A stretch of 41,421 nt of DNA, taken from positions 1-41,421 of the forward strand of contig RXJO01000241.1 of the NCBI GenBank assembly GCA_003987795.1, read 5' to 3'. The notes beneath the pieces are model-generated. The model was not told the DNA's origin. It worked only from the letters and a program-made list of their open reading frames with translations, and did no database searches. The position numbers were made by a program, and so were the translations under genes. Shown here in pieces: positions 7,708 through 17,929 of the stretch (positions are counted from its first letter, which is position 1; each line of letters begins with the position of its first letter). Origin of the DNA: Curvibacter sp. (GTDB lineage Bacteria; Pseudomonadota; Gammaproteobacteria; Burkholderiales; Burkholderiaceae_C).

Positions 7708-9366
7708 TCAGGCAGGCAGACGGAAACGGGACACCTGGCCCGCCAACTGGGTGGCCTGATCACGCATCGCGCCGGCCGCCGCTGCGGTCTGCTCGACCAA
7801 GGCGGCGTTTTGCTGGGTCATGCGATCGAGCTCCTGGAGCGCCTGCCCCACCTGCCCTACGCCCTGCGCCTGCTCTCGTGCACCCACCGAGATCTCGCCC
7901 AGCAGTTCATTGACGCGCCGAGCCGAATCCACGATGCCCTGGATGGTCTGACCGGCGCGCTGCACCACGCCCGTGCCCTGCTCCACCTGCTCGACGCTGG
8001 TGCCGATGAGGCTCTTGATCTCGCGGGCCGCCTCGGCGCTGCGCTGGGCCAGCATGCGCACCTCGCCGGCCACCACTGCAAAACCACGCCCCTGTTCGCC
8101 GGCCCGGGCCGCCTCCACGGCCGCATTCAGGGCCAGGATGTTGGTCTGGAAAGCAATGCCATCGATGGTGCCGATGATTTCGGCGATGCGCGCCGACGAG
8201 CCGCGGATGCGGTCCATGGTGGATACCACCTCGCCCATGACCTGCCCGCCCTGCGTGGCGGATTCGGCATTGTGGCTGGCCTCCCGGCTGGCCTCGTCGG
8301 TGTTGGCATACGTCACCTTGACCGTGGCCGAAATCTGCTCCATCGAGGCGGCCGACTCCTCGAGGCTGGCCGCCGCCTGTTCGGTGCGCGACGACAGATC
8401 CATGGCGCCCTTGGCCACTTCATTGCTTGAGTGGACGATCTGGTCGCTGGACTGACGCACCAACGCCACCATGTCCCGCATCGAGCTCTGCATGTTGCGC
8501 AACTCCAACATGAGCTGTGCCGCCTCATCACGCCCCCAGGGCGAAGGCGAGGTCGTCAGGTCACCGTCGGTCATGGCACGAAGGTGCCGGCGGGTTTCTT
8601 TCAGCCCTCCGTCCATCACCCGGTAGAAGCTGAGAAACAGGTAGCCTGCCACCAGCACGGCGGCCAGCACGATGGAGACGCTGAACATCACGGTGCGCTG
8701 CACATCGGCGCGGAGATCGTCCACATAGATGCCTGAACCGATCACCCAACCCCAAGGTGCGAAACCCTTCACGAAACTCACCTTGTCCACCGGCTTGTCA
8801 AATCCGGGCTTGGGCCACTGGTAGTTCACAAAACCCTCGCCTCGGCTGCGGGCCATGTCCACAAACGCCTTGAACAGAGCCAATCCATTGGGATCCTTGG
8901 CGTCGGAGACGTCCTGCCCATTGAGCTCGGGCTTGTACGGATGCATCACCACTCGGGGGTGCATGTCATTGATCCAGAAATACTCCTGCTTGTCGTAGCG
9001 CAGACGGGCAATCGCTTCCTTGGCCACCTCCTGGGCCTGCGCGGTGCTCAGCTTGCCCGACTTCTCCTGCTCATGAGCCCACTCCAGCAGACCGTAGGCA
9101 ATCTCGACATGCTGGCGGGTGGCCGTCTTGCGGGCCTCCATCGCCTTTTCGGCGTGGGAATCCAGTTGCCAGCTCAACAGCCCCAGCAAGGGCAGCAGAA
9201 AGGCGAGCGAGATGATCAGGGCTTTGGAGGCGAATCTCAGCTTGCGAAACAGGCGCACGCCGGGCGCCCAGACACCGTGGTAGGCGAAAAAGCCGGAGTC
9301 CTGACCGTCTCGTTGGGTTGCGGAGGCCGGTCGGTTGGAGGCAGCGGAAGGCATCAGGGCAGACAT
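7708..9366 (-). CDS. Methyl-accepting chemotaxis protein with a Cache sensor domain
   Basis: A 552-residue transmembrane chemoreceptor. Order: about 45 cytoplasmic residues, TM1 (about 48-68), a periplasmic single-Cache (sCache_2-like) domain (about 71-222, with [15 protein letters not shown] and [14 protein letters not shown] landmarks), TM2, a HAMP-like segment, then the coiled-coil signalling domain. The hairpin tip carries the highly conserved [19 protein letters not shown]. No CheR/CheB-tethering pentapeptide is present at the C-terminus (it ends FRLPA). Such Cache domains usually bind small carboxylates or amino acids. Another receptor follows upstream; no che operon is adjacent. The N-terminal extension before TM1 is longer than usual. 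Confidence 0.9.
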   Translation of the reverse strand: MSALMPSAASNRPASATQRDGQDSGFFAYHGVWAPGVRLFRKLRFASKALIISLAFLLPLLGLLSWQLDSHAEKAMEARKTATRQHVEIAYGLLEWAHEQEKSGKLSTAQAQEVAKEAIARLRYDKQEYFWINDMHPRVVMHPYKPELNGQDVSDAKDPNGLALFKAFVDMARSRGEGFVNYQWPKPGFDKPVDKVSFVKGFAPWGWVIGSGIYVDDLRADVQRTVMFSVSIVLAAVLVAGYLFLSFYRVMDGGLKETRRHLRAMTDGDLTTSPSPWGRDEAAQLMLELRNMQSSMRDMVALVRQSSDQIVHSSNEVAKGAMDLSSRTEQAAASLEESAASMEQISATVKVTYANTDEASREASHNAESATQGGQVMGEVVSTMDRIRGSSARIAEIIGTIDGIAFQTNILALNAAVEAARAGEQGRGFAVVAGEVRMLAQRSAEAAREIKSLIGTSVEQVEQGTGVVQRAGQTIQGIVDSARRVNELLGEISVGAREQAQGVGQVGQALQELDRMTQQNAALVEQTAAAAGAMRDQATQLAGQVSRFRLPA

Positions 9367-9393
9367 GCGTTAAGACTCATGGAGATGAACGTA

Positions 9394-9411
9394 AATGTCA
9401 GAAATGACATT
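9394..9411. repeat. Inverted repeat AATGTCA-GAAA-TGACATT upstream of the Cache receptor gene
   Basis: Perfect 7-base arms with a 4-base spacer, 28 bases upstream of the receptor start codon at 9366, in a locally AT-rich stretch (about 9385-9450). It could be a regulator site or a small hairpin in the leader RNA; no known operator is recognised. Confidence 0.45.
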
Positions 9412-9655
9412 CTTAATTTCTCTACATTATGTCCACTCACATATTAAGGTTTTCCACTAGCCTCACCTCATGCGCCGCCCTTTCGTCATCCGCCTCCATG
9501 GATTGCGAAGCCATTGCCCGCGCACCGCACCGGGATTGGGGCGCATCGACCGAGAAAACGCGAAATCACCAGCTTGGTGCGCGCGCATGACGCGCAAACC
9601 ACGGCGGATCACCGGTCAAACCAGCACCCGACTTGTTAAACAAAGCGCAATGACA

Positions 9656-9690
9656 AGCGTCAGCCATCGCAAAAAACGATGGCTGACGCT
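9656..9690 (-). terminator. Strong hairpin downstream of the second chemoreceptor gene
   Basis: Two perfect 14-base arms (AGCGTCAGCCATCG and its complement) enclose a 7-base loop containing six A on the plus strand, that is six U in the minus-strand RNA. It lies about 40 bases after the stop of the receptor gene that ends at 9730, so transcription termination or 3'-end protection is the likely role. There is no long U-tract after the stem in the minus direction, so a pure intrinsic terminator is not certain. The remaining intergenic DNA (9412-9655) shows nothing I recognise. Confidence 0.5.
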
Positions 9691-9729
9691 CGCCTCAGGG
9701 GCATACCCATTCAGTCGCACCCGGGAAAC

Positions 9730-11358
9730 TCAGCTTGACCAGGCCAGCCGGGATCGTGCTGCCGAATCAGACGGAGCCGACAAGCCGCGGGTTTCGACAG
9801 ACCCTTCAGGCAACCGGAACAGCGACACGCCATTGAGCAGCTCCTGAGCTTGCTGACGCAGACTGGAGGCGGCAGCTGCGCTCTCTTCCACCAGCGCCGC
9901 GTTCTGTTGGGTGACCTGATCGATCTGGCCGACCGCGGCCACCACCTCCGAGACCCCTGTGCTCTGCTCAGCGCTGGCATCGCTGATGGCTCCGACCACT
10001 TCGCTGACCCGTTCGATCTCCACGACCACATCCTCCATGGCACGACGCGCTGCATCGACCAGACGGCTGCCCTGGTCAACCCGTTCGACGCTGGCACCGA
10101 TCAGGGCCCTGACCTCGCGCGCCGACTCTGCACTGCGCTGCGCCAGGCGTCGCACCTCCCCGGCCACGACGGCAAATCCACGGCCCTGCTCACCGGCGCG
10201 GGCGGCCTCGACCGCGGCGTTCAAGGCCAGGATGTTCGTCTGGAAGGCAATGCCATCGATCGTGCCGACGATGTCGGAGATCTGGCGTGAGCTGTCATTG
10301 ATCCCCCTCATGGTGTCGACCACCTCGCCCACCACCGAGCTGCCTCGGGCGGCGACCTCGCGCGCGCCATGGGCCAGTTGCTTGGCCTGACGGGCGTTGT
10401 CAGCGTTCTGACGAACGGCTTCATCGAGTTCAGACATGGCGGCAGCCGTCTCTTCCAAAGCCGAGGCCTGGCGTTCGGTGCGCTCGCTCAGATCATGGTT
10501 GCCGCTGGCGATCTCAGCACTGGACTGTGCCACCTGCTGCGCATTGCCACGGACCTGACCCACCGTCCGGACCAGGCTGTCCTGCATCGTCCGGAGTGCG
10601 CCCTGCAACTGGGCGGTCTCGTCTCGCCCTTGGACTTCAATGGGCTCGCTGAGATCACCGGCCGCCACCCGGTTCGACACCCTGACGGCTTCCATCAGGG
10701 GGCCGGTGATGCTGCGGATGATCATCACCGCGAGACCCAAGCTGGCCAGCACGGACAACACCGAGATCAGGATCAGAAGGGCCGTGTTGCGCTCGATCTC
10801 CTGAGCTGCGGCCGCCTCATCCTGCTGGGTCAAGCGACTGGCCACCGTCACGGTGTCATCGATGGCTTGACGATGGGCCTCGTACAAGGCGCTCAAGCGC
10901 TCCAAGGCCGAGCGGACACCGGCCGCATCACCTTGCTTGACGGCCGGGATCAGGCCCTGATCTGCACTGGTAAAAAACGCCAGAGCAGACTCGTGTGACC
11001 GTTTGAGGAGCAGTTCGCTCAACTCGGGACCCAGCTTGGCGCGCTCCCAATAGGCATGGCGCTCGTCGTAGGCCTTGCGCAGGCTGGCCCACTGGTCCAG
11101 CAGTTTGGCCTGACGCGTCGGATCGGTGGTGGCGGCCAACTGGAAACACACCAGATAGGGCTCCAGCACGTACTCGGGCGGAGGAAGGATGTCAGCCACC
11201 AAGTCCTTGCCTTGGACGATGTGCTCATAAAGCGGCCCATTGACCTTGAGATAGCTCAGGGTGCGCAAGGACCAGATGCCCGTGACCAGGAAACCCACCA
11301 GGAACAGGGCCAGCAACGCAACAAAACGCTGACGGATCGAAAAGTGGGACAGCTTCAT
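9730..11358 (-). CDS. Methyl-accepting chemotaxis protein with a helical periplasmic domain
   Basis: A 542-residue chemoreceptor starting [11 protein letters not shown] with AGGAG upstream of ATG 11358. TM1 (about 12-30) precedes a mainly helical periplasmic domain of about 150 residues that includes [16 protein letters not shown], a motif I have seen repeatedly in proteobacterial receptors and diguanylate cyclases with four-helix-bundle-like sensors. TM2 (about 190-213) leads to HAMP and the signalling hairpin with [19 protein letters not shown]. No C-terminal pentapeptide is present. The ligand is unknown. Its signalling tip is nearly identical to the downstream receptor, so both should couple to the same CheA/CheW array. 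Confidence 0.9.
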   Translation of the reverse strand: MKLSHFSIRQRFVALLALFLVGFLVTGIWSLRTLSYLKVNGPLYEHIVQGKDLVADILPPPEYVLEPYLVCFQLAATTDPTRQAKLLDQWASLRKAYDERHAYWERAKLGPELSELLLKRSHESALAFFTSADQGLIPAVKQGDAAGVRSALERLSALYEAHRQAIDDTVTVASRLTQQDEAAAAQEIERNTALLILISVLSVLASLGLAVMIIRSITGPLMEAVRVSNRVAAGDLSEPIEVQGRDETAQLQGALRTMQDSLVRTVGQVRGNAQQVAQSSAEIASGNHDLSERTERQASALEETAAAMSELDEAVRQNADNARQAKQLAHGAREVAARGSSVVGEVVDTMRGINDSSRQISDIVGTIDGIAFQTNILALNAAVEAARAGEQGRGFAVVAGEVRRLAQRSAESAREVRALIGASVERVDQGSRLVDAARRAMEDVVVEIERVSEVVGAISDASAEQSTGVSEVVAAVGQIDQVTQQNAALVEESAAAASSLRQQAQELLNGVSLFRLPEGSVETRGLSAPSDSAARSRLAWSS

Positions 11359-11679
11359 AGGGCAACTCCTGCGACACAGACAAAGAACGCGCGGAATCAG
11401 AGGAGCAGGCCCGGTTCAGTCCTGGTTCTGCCGAAGCAGGTCAGCCCGCAGGCGCCGTCCACCTCCACGCGAAGTGAATTATATGATTCATTGGCAATTT
11501 ATTTGATATTTATGAAATTTTTTTGGAATCATCGATTCTCTAAAGTGGCCAAAATATCATTTATCTTGAATTTGTGCGGACAACGCAAAGCCCGATGGGG
11601 ACATCGATGCGTCGATGCCTCCACCGGGCCTGGACAAGGCACATGGCCGGGATTCAACCCCTGTCCCGGGGCCATTCGT
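11359..11679. other. Intergenic region with an AT-rich core
   Basis: No gene is supported. Positions about 11470-11580 are markedly AT-rich compared with everything around them and probably hold the promoter of the chemoreceptor gene to the left. GGCCGGGA...TCCCGGGGCC (about 11645-11672) can form an imperfect hairpin just beyond the acyl-CoA synthetase stop, without a U-tract. Confidence 0.4.
11488..11515 (-). promoter_or_regulatory. Possible sigma-28 (FliA)-like promoter for the chemoreceptor
   Basis: On the minus strand TCATAAAT (11515-11508) and GCCAATGA (11495-11488) are separated by 12 bases. The second box matches 6 of 8 positions of the FliA -10 consensus GCCGATAA; the first is a weak match to TAAAGTTT. 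The spacing is one base off the usual 11. Chemoreceptor genes are commonly FliA-dependent, which supports but does not prove the call. The long leader (about 125 bases) is a point against it. Confidence 0.3.
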
Positions 11680-13365
11680 TCAAGCGGATTCAAGCTCCTG
11701 CAACTGCCGCCACATCACCTTGCCGCTGCCGCTCTTGGGCAGGGTATCCACAAACTGCACGACGCGGGGCACCTTGTAGACGGCCATGTTGTCGCGGCAC
11801 CAGTCGATGATGTCAGCCTCGGTCAGATGTTGATGGCTGGCCCGACGCACCACCACCGCCTTGACCGACTCGCCTCGGTAGGCATCCTTGGTCGCGATGA
11901 TGCAGGCCTCCTGGATACCAGGGTGACGGAACATCAGGGCCTCGACTTCGGCCGGCCAGACCTTGTAGCCCGAGGCGTTGATCATGCGCTTGAGGCGATC
12001 GGTCATGAAGAAATAGCCGTCTTCGTCCACCCGCCCCATGTCACCCGAACGGAAGAATCGCTTGCCTTTGAACTCGATGAAGGCGGCGGCCGTGGCGTCG
12101 GGACGCTTCCAGTAACCCTGGAAGACCTCGGGCCCGTGGATGATGATCTCGCCAGCCTCGCCCTGCGGCATCTCCTGCAGGGTGTCGGGGTCGATCACAT
12201 AGGCCTCGGTGCTCATGAATGGGATGCCCAGGCATTGCTGCTTGGGTGCATCGACCGGGTTGGTGTGCGAAGGGGCGGCGGTCTCGGTCAGGCCATAGCC
12301 CTCGACATAGCGCAGGCCGTAGTTCTCGAACAGGCGCTGCGCCACGGCCTGCGGCATGGCCGCCCCGCCGCCACCGATGTAGCTCAGCGATGACAGGTCG
12401 TACTGATCGAAGTGCGGGCTGGCCAGCAGGTCGATCACCATGGTGGGAATGTTGGTCCAGTTGGTCACGCGATAGCGCGAGATCAGGCGCCCGGCCAGAT
12501 CGCGATCCCAGCGGGGCATCAGGATCAGGGTGCCCCCCACATAGAGGGTGGCGTGCATCACCGCCACCATGCCGGTGATGTGGAACATGGGGACCACACC
12601 CAGCACCACGTTCTCCGAGGTGGCGCTGCCCCAGGCAGCACTCGCCACGGCGTTGTGCATGAGGCTGGAATGAAGGTGAATGCAACCCTTGGGCAGGCCC
12701 GTGGTGCCACTGGTATAAGGCAATACCGCCATGTCGGCACCACCGACCTCGGGCTCGGGTACCGGCTCCTGCCCTTCGAGGCTGGCTTGCCAGGTGTGCA
12801 CTCTGCCGCCGCGCAGAGCGGGGGCCGGGTGCTCGGTCAGCAGCCAGGGTCCCCACGCCGGGGGCAGTGCGTCGCCTTCAGGCTGGGCCGGGTCGAAGGC
12901 ATCGGTGAAATGGGTCACGATCAGGTGCTTGAGGCCCTGGGCCTCGGGCAGGTCGTTGCTGGCCTTGGCCAGTTCGCCTGCCAGGTCGGCCGTGGTGATG
13001 GCCACCGCAGCATCGGGGTCGGTGATGTAGTGCTTGAGCTCTTCGGCACGGTTCATGGGGTTGACGGGCACCACCACCGCATTGGCCCGGAGGATGGCGA
13101 AATGGGCCACCACCAACTGCGGGCAGTTCTGCATGTTCAAGATGACACGGTCACCTTTGCGCACGCCCAGCGCATGCAGTCGGGCCGCCAGCCGCTCGAC
13201 CTGCGCCAACAGTTCGCGGTAGCTGGTTGGGCGGCCGAGAAACACCAGCGCCGGCTTGTCCGGAAATCGGCGGGCATTCACCGCAATGTTGTCCCACAGG
13301 GGCGTGGCCGGCGGTGTGATTTGGCGGGGCAGGCGCTTGGGCCAGAACTTGTCATGCAGGCTCAT
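11680..13365 (-). CDS. Acyl-CoA synthetase, fatty-acid--CoA ligase type
   Basis: AMP-forming ligase that activates a carboxylic acid, probably a medium- or long-chain fatty acid, to its CoA thioester. In 561 residues it shows the P-loop YTSGTTGLPKG, the GYGLTE motif, the hinge/linker region SGDMGRVDEDGYFF...DRLKRMINASGYKV, and the C-terminal catalytic Lys in PKSGSGK. The ATG at 13365 is preceded by AAGGAG; the frame continues to 13407 without support. Substrate chain length cannot be read from sequence. The gene is followed by a weak hairpin and preceded by the hrpA stop with about 130 bases between, so it may be transcribed on its own. Confidence 0.85.
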   Translation of the reverse strand: MSLHDKFWPKRLPRQITPPATPLWDNIAVNARRFPDKPALVFLGRPTSYRELLAQVERLAARLHALGVRKGDRVILNMQNCPQLVVAHFAILRANAVVVPVNPMNRAEELKHYITDPDAAVAITTADLAGELAKASNDLPEAQGLKHLIVTHFTDAFDPAQPEGDALPPAWGPWLLTEHPAPALRGGRVHTWQASLEGQEPVPEPEVGGADMAVLPYTSGTTGLPKGCIHLHSSLMHNAVASAAWGSATSENVVLGVVPMFHITGMVAVMHATLYVGGTLILMPRWDRDLAGRLISRYRVTNWTNIPTMVIDLLASPHFDQYDLSSLSYIGGGGAAMPQAVAQRLFENYGLRYVEGYGLTETAAPSHTNPVDAPKQQCLGIPFMSTEAYVIDPDTLQEMPQGEAGEIIIHGPEVFQGYWKRPDATAAAFIEFKGKRFFRSGDMGRVDEDGYFFMTDRLKRMINASGYKVWPAEVEALMFRHPGIQEACIIATKDAYRGESVKAVVVRRASHQHLTEADIIDWCRDNMAVYKVPRVVQFVDTLPKSGSGKVMWRQLQELESA

Positions 13366-13498
13366 AAGATCTCCTTGCGCGGAGCTTACCGAGCCACCTG
13401 TCCGCACGCATCGGGGAAGGCCCGGGGCCTGATCGTCACGTTCGTGACCAATCGAGCGCCCGTTTTATTGCTGCAATCGAAACCGCAGCCTGCAACGA

Positions 13499-16400
13499 TC
13501 AGCTGTTGATCTGAGCCCAGGCCTTGTCCAGACGCTTGATGCTGACCGGTTGCGGGGTGCGAAGCTCCTGGGCAAAAAAGCTCACCCGCAGCTCTTCGAG
13601 CAACCAGCGGAACTCCTGCATGCGGGCATCCACGGCACCCTTGCGCTCGGCCACCAGTCGCCAGTAGCGTTGCTCTTGCGGCCGCAATTCGGCCAGGCGG
13701 GTGGCGTCACGTGCCGGGTCGGCGCGGTACTTCTCCAGCCGCAGGGTGATGGCCTTGAGGTAGCGCGAGAAATGCTGCAACTGGGCCCAAGGCGTGAGAG
13801 ACAGGAACTTCTTGGGCATGAGCCGCTGCAACTGCTGGGCTCCGTCAGCCGTGGCCTCGGGGGCGTTCTTGGTGTCCTTGATCTTGCGTGCGGCGGCCGC
13901 GTACTCCAGCAGGATGACACCGGCCAGTCGCGCCACTTCGTTGGCGATCAGGGTCAGGCGGCCTCGTCCCTCCTCGATGCGGCGCTTGAACGCATACTCG
14001 TCAGTAGGCAAGGGCTCGAGCAAAAAGGCCCGCTCCAGCGCCACATCCAGAATCTGCTCGCGCAATTCCTCCTGGGTACCCAGAGGCATGTAGGCGACCG
14101 CCATCTTCTGCAGCTCGGGAATGTTCTTTTCGAGGTATTTGAGCGCGTCGCGGATCTGCAGCGCAAACAGCCGACGCAGACCGGCCCGGTGCTTGGCGGC
14201 CGCCACATCAGGCTCGTCGAAGACTTCGATGGTCACCGCGTCGCCGCCATCGATCAGGGCGGGGAAACCGATCAGGGTCTGCTGACCGCGGCGGATCTCC
14301 ATCAGCTCGGGCAGTTCACCGAAGGTCCAGGCGGTGTAGCGCTGCTCGGCTGGGCGTGCGGGTGACGATGCGGGGGCCGCAGCGGGGGCGACTTTCGGCC
14401 GGCCGGCAGGCTCGGCCTGGCGGGATTCGGATGCCGGCTGGGGGGCGGCCGCCACCTTGAGGCCGGCCAGGGCCTGGAAGGCCCCCCGGGCCTTCGAGCC
14501 CAGTTCGGCCTTGAGGGCGCCGAGGTTGCGACCGATGCCCAGTTGTCGGCCGTGCTCGTCCACCACGCGGATGTTCATGAACAAGTGGGCCGCCAGCATG
14601 TCGAGCTTGAAATCAGCCCGCTTCACATCGAGCTGCACCTGCTCGCGCACTAGCTTGAGCAAAGCGTCGGTCAGGCTGCCATGGCCATACACGGCGGGCT
14701 CGATCAGGCGCTCGGTGAAACGTTGGGCGCTTTCAGGCAAGGGCACCAGGCGGGCCCGCGGCTTCTGCGGCAGGCTCTTCAGCAGGGCCTGTACCTTGTC
14801 CTTGAGCATGCCGGGCACCAGCCACTCGCAGCGCTCGTCGTTGACCTGGTTGAGCACGAACAAGGGCACGTCCACAGTGACGCCATCCTTGGCATCGCCG
14901 GGTTCGTGAAGATAGGTGGCCACGCAATCGACCCCGCCCAGGCGCACATGACGCGGGAAGGCGCTGGTGGTGATGCCGGCGGCCTCGTGACGCATCAGCT
15001 CTTCACGGGTCAGGTACAGCAGCTTGGAGTTCAGCTTGGCGGCTTCCTTGTACCAGTGCTCCAGCGTGGCGCCGCTGTAAACGTCGGCGGGCAGCAGCTT
15101 GTCGTAGAAGGCATAGATCAGCTCTTCATCGACCAGCACGTCCTGGCGGCGCGATTTGTGCTCCAGGTCTTCCACCTGACGGATCAGCTTCTGGTTGGCG
15201 GCCAGGAAGGGCAAGCGGGTGTCGAACTCGCCCTCTACCAGGGCCTGGCGGATGAAGATCTCGCGGGCGGCCACCTGGTCGATGCGACCGTAGCTGATGC
15301 GCCGCCCGCTGTAGACCACCAGCCCGTACAGGGTGGCGCGCTCGTAGGCCACCACCTCGGCACTGCGCTTTTCCCAATGCGGATCGAGCATCTGCTTTTT
15401 CAGCAGGTGACCACCGATCTGCTCCAACCATTGGGGTTCGATGTTGGCGATGCCGCGACCGAACAGCCGCGTGGTCTCGACCAGTTCGGCGCAGACGATC
15501 CAGCGACCGGGTTTCTTCTTCAGGTGGGCACCGGGATGGCGGTGGAACTTGATGCCCCGCGCGCCCAGGTACTCGCCGGACGAGCCTGAACCGCCCTCCT
15601 CTTCCATCTTCCAGCCCACATTGCCCAACAACCCGGCCAGCATCGAGAGGTGGATCTGCTCGTAACTGGCGGGGTTGCGGTTGATCACCCAGCGGTGCTC
15701 GGTGACCACGGTCAGCAACTGGCTGTGGATGTCTCGCCACTCGCGCAGACGACGCACATTGATGAAGTTCTGGCGCAGCAGGTTCTCGTACTGCCGGTTG
15801 CTCAGCTTGTGGGTGGCGCCCACCGGCTCAGGCGGCGCGATGATGGCCGGAGCCTGCAGGCGCTGCGCCACGGGCAGCACCGCGGCGCTGGCACGGCGCT
15901 GGGGCGGCGGCGGCGGGGCGGCCTGGCCGCGGCGGGTCAAGGGGATGGCCCCGCCACGCGCATCGGCCAGCCATTGCCACAGGCGGATGTAGCCGCTGAA
16001 CTCGCTCTTCTCGTCGTCCCATTTGGCATGGGCCTGATCGGCCTGGGCCTGTGCCTCCATGGGGCGGTCACGCACATCCTGCACCGACAGGGCGGCCGCG
16101 ATCACCAGCACCTCTTCGAGCGCATTGCGATCCCGCGCCTCGATGATCATGCGCCCCACGCGGGGGTCCAACGGCAGACGGGCCAGCTCCTGGCCCATGG
16201 GCGTCAACTCATGGGCATCATCCACCGCGCCCAGTTCGGACAACAGCTGATAGCCGTCAGCGATGGCCCGGCCCGAGGGTGACTCCAGAAATGGGAACTC
16301 CTCCACCGCGCCCAGGTGCAACGATTTCATGCGCAGGATCACCCCGGCCAGCGAACTGCGCAGGATCTCGGGGTCGGTGAAGCGGGGCCGCGCCGTGAAG

Positions 16401-17572
16401 TCCTTCTCGTCGTAAAGGCGGATGCAGATGCCGTTGGCCACCCGACCACAGCGCCCGGCCCGCTGGTTGGCGGCCGCCTGGCTGATAGGCTCGACCAGCA
16501 ATTGCTCGACCTTGCTGCGGAAGCTGTAGCGCTTGACACGCGCCGTGCCCGCATCCACCACATAGCGGATGCCCGGCACGGTGAGCGAGGTTTCGGCCAC
16601 GTTGGTGGCCAGCACGATGCGCCGCCCGGTGTGCCCGTCAAAAATGCGGTCCTGCTCCGCCTGTGACAGGCGGGCAAACAAGGGCAGCACCTCGGCGTTG
16701 CGCAGGTGCGGCACATGGGCCAGATGACCACGCAGGTGGTCGGCCGCCTCACGGATCTCGCGCTCGCCGGGCAGGAACACCAGGATGTCGCCACCGACAT
16801 TGCCTTGCCAAAGCTCGTCGACCGCGTCGGCGATCGCCTCGTTGAGGCCGTAATCGCGCGACTCCTCGAATGGCCGGTAGCGTTGTTCAACCGGGAAGGT
16901 TCGGCCCGAGACATAGATCACCGGGGCCGGGCCCTTGGCCGAGGCAAAGTGCTCGGCAAAGCGGTTCGCATCGATGGTGGCCGAGGTCACCACGATCTTC
17001 AGATCGGGGCGACGTGGCAGGATCTGGCGCAGGTAGCCCAACAGAAAATCAATGTTGAGGCTGCGCTCATGCGCTTCGTCGATGATCAGCGTGTCATAGG
17101 CCTTGAGCAGCGGATCGGTCTGGGTCTCGGCCAGCAAGATCCCATCGGTCATCAGCTTGACCGAGGCGTCCTTGGACAAGCGATCCTGAAACCGGACCTT
17201 GTAGCCCACCACGTCCCCGAGGGGCGTCTTGAGTTCTTCGGCAATGCGCTTGGCCACCGAGCTGGCCGCAATGCGGCGCGGCTGGGTGTGGCCGATCAAC
17301 TGGCCCTTCTGGCCCGGTGCCGCGTTCAGCCGCCCCCGCCCCATGGCCAACGCGATCTTGGGCAACTGCGTGGTCTTGCCCGAGCCGGTCTCGCCGCACA
17401 CGATGATCACCTGGTGCTGGGCCAGCGCCGCCATGATCTCGTCGCGCTTGCCCGAGACAGGCAGCGATTCAGGAAAGTCGATCTGGAGCGGGGCTGTGGA
17501 CAAGGGCGGGACCGGTTCAAAAATGGACAACCCGCAATTATCTCTCTCCACCCGGTCGGCCCGCGGCGGCAT
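13499..17572 (-). CDS. hrpA: ATP-dependent RNA helicase HrpA (DEAH box)
   Basis: A 1357-residue helicase collinear with E. coli HrpA over its whole length. Motif I GETGSGKTT (Lys66), motif II DEAH (165-168), motif III SAT (197-199) and motif VI QRAGRCGR are all present, followed by the HA2/OB and large C-terminal DUF3418 regions. HrpA acts on mRNA and on stalled ribosomes. Two Ala/Pro-rich inserts, one after GGAIPLTRRGQ and one near AAPASSPARPAEQ, are absent from E. coli. ATG 17572 is chosen because AGGGA lies just upstream; the frame remains open to 17842, but that stretch is antisense to the FMN riboswitch and looks non-coding. The gene is divergent from ribH2. Confidence 0.92.
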   Translation of the reverse strand: MPPRADRVERDNCGLSIFEPVPPLSTAPLQIDFPESLPVSGKRDEIMAALAQHQVIIVCGETGSGKTTQLPKIALAMGRGRLNAAPGQKGQLIGHTQPRRIAASSVAKRIAEELKTPLGDVVGYKVRFQDRLSKDASVKLMTDGILLAETQTDPLLKAYDTLIIDEAHERSLNIDFLLGYLRQILPRRPDLKIVVTSATIDANRFAEHFASAKGPAPVIYVSGRTFPVEQRYRPFEESRDYGLNEAIADAVDELWQGNVGGDILVFLPGEREIREAADHLRGHLAHVPHLRNAEVLPLFARLSQAEQDRIFDGHTGRRIVLATNVAETSLTVPGIRYVVDAGTARVKRYSFRSKVEQLLVEPISQAAANQRAGRCGRVANGICIRLYDEKDFTARPRFTDPEILRSSLAGVILRMKSLHLGAVEEFPFLESPSGRAIADGYQLLSELGAVDDAHELTPMGQELARLPLDPRVGRMIIEARDRNALEEVLVIAAALSVQDVRDRPMEAQAQADQAHAKWDDEKSEFSGYIRLWQWLADARGGAIPLTRRGQAAPPPPPQRRASAAVLPVAQRLQAPAIIAPPEPVGATHKLSNRQYENLLRQNFINVRRLREWRDIHSQLLTVVTEHRWVINRNPASYEQIHLSMLAGLLGNVGWKMEEEGGSGSSGEYLGARGIKFHRHPGAHLKKKPGRWIVCAELVETTRLFGRGIANIEPQWLEQIGGHLLKKQMLDPHWEKRSAEVVAYERATLYGLVVYSGRRISYGRIDQVAAREIFIRQALVEGEFDTRLPFLAANQKLIRQVEDLEHKSRRQDVLVDEELIYAFYDKLLPADVYSGATLEHWYKEAAKLNSKLLYLTREELMRHEAAGITTSAFPRHVRLGGVDCVATYLHEPGDAKDGVTVDVPLFVLNQVNDERCEWLVPGMLKDKVQALLKSLPQKPRARLVPLPESAQRFTERLIEPAVYGHGSLTDALLKLVREQVQLDVKRADFKLDMLAAHLFMNIRVVDEHGRQLGIGRNLGALKAELGSKARGAFQALAGLKVAAAPQPASESRQAEPAGRPKVAPAAAPASSPARPAEQRYTAWTFGELPELMEIRRGQQTLIGFPALIDGGDAVTIEVFDEPDVAAAKHRAGLRRLFALQIRDALKYLEKNIPELQKMAVAYMPLGTQEELREQILDVALERAFLLEPLPTDEYAFKRRIEEGRGRLTLIANEVARLAGVILLEYAAAARKIKDTKNAPEATADGAQQLQRLMPKKFLSLTPWAQLQHFSRYLKAITLRLEKYRADPARDATRLAELRPQEQRYWRLVAERKGAVDARMQEFRWLLEELRVSFFAQELRTPQPVSIKRLDKAWAQINS

Positions 17573-17673
17573 GCTCAATCCCTGGCGGCGGTGGGCCTGT
17601 CGCCAGCGTGCCGACGCAGCCCCGCTACAGGCCCTAGAATGCACTGGCCGGCGCCTCATGGCACCGGCAACAA

Positions 17674-17826
17674 GCGTTCTCAGGGCGGGGTGAAACTCCC
17701 CACCGGCGGTGATGGCAGCCTCGGCTGCACAAGCCCGCGAGCGCCCGGCCACCGTTGCGTGGCCGGGGTCAGCAGACCCGGTGTGACTCCGGGGCCGACG
17801 GTCACAGTCCGGATGAAAGAGAGCGC
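17674..17826 (+). ncRNA. FMN riboswitch (RFN element)
   Basis: All hallmark segments occur in order: GGGCGGGGTGAAACTCCCC, ACCGGCGGT, AGCCCGCGAGC, a variable stem, GACCCGGTG, ACTCCGGGGCCGACGGT, and AGTCCGGATGAAAGAGAG. The outer stem P1 pairs GCGTTCTC (17674-17681) with GAGAGCGC (17819-17826), with one G-U pair. FMN binding normally shuts down riboflavin synthesis or transport. Here the next gene is ribH2. The 120 bases after the aptamer contain GC-rich complementary segments (CGGCGC...GCGCCG near 17843-17872) that may form the expression platform. Confidence 0.95.
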
Positions 17827-17929
17827 GACCACCCCGCCCCATCGGCGCCGGCGCAGCCGTGCGCCGAGGCGGGCGGGTGTTCGTGCGACCCTGATTTCTG
17901 GAACCTGCGGTCCCTTTCCGGGGCCTTCA

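Noticed and set aside
6761-7759. Long plus-strand open frame opposite the K+ channel
   Set aside because: His/Gln/Gly-rich translation without motifs, lying fully antisense to a gene with a clear pore signature; a GC-driven shadow frame.
9470-9847. Plus-strand frame starting in the gap between the two chemoreceptor genes
   Set aside because: Ser/Arg-rich without motifs, overlaps the end of the second receptor gene on the other strand, and runs through the strong hairpin.
11574-11620. CATCGA-TGCG-TCGATG palindrome as a terminator of the acyl-CoA synthetase gene
   Set aside because: Only six-base arms, no U-tract, and about 70 bases away from the stop.
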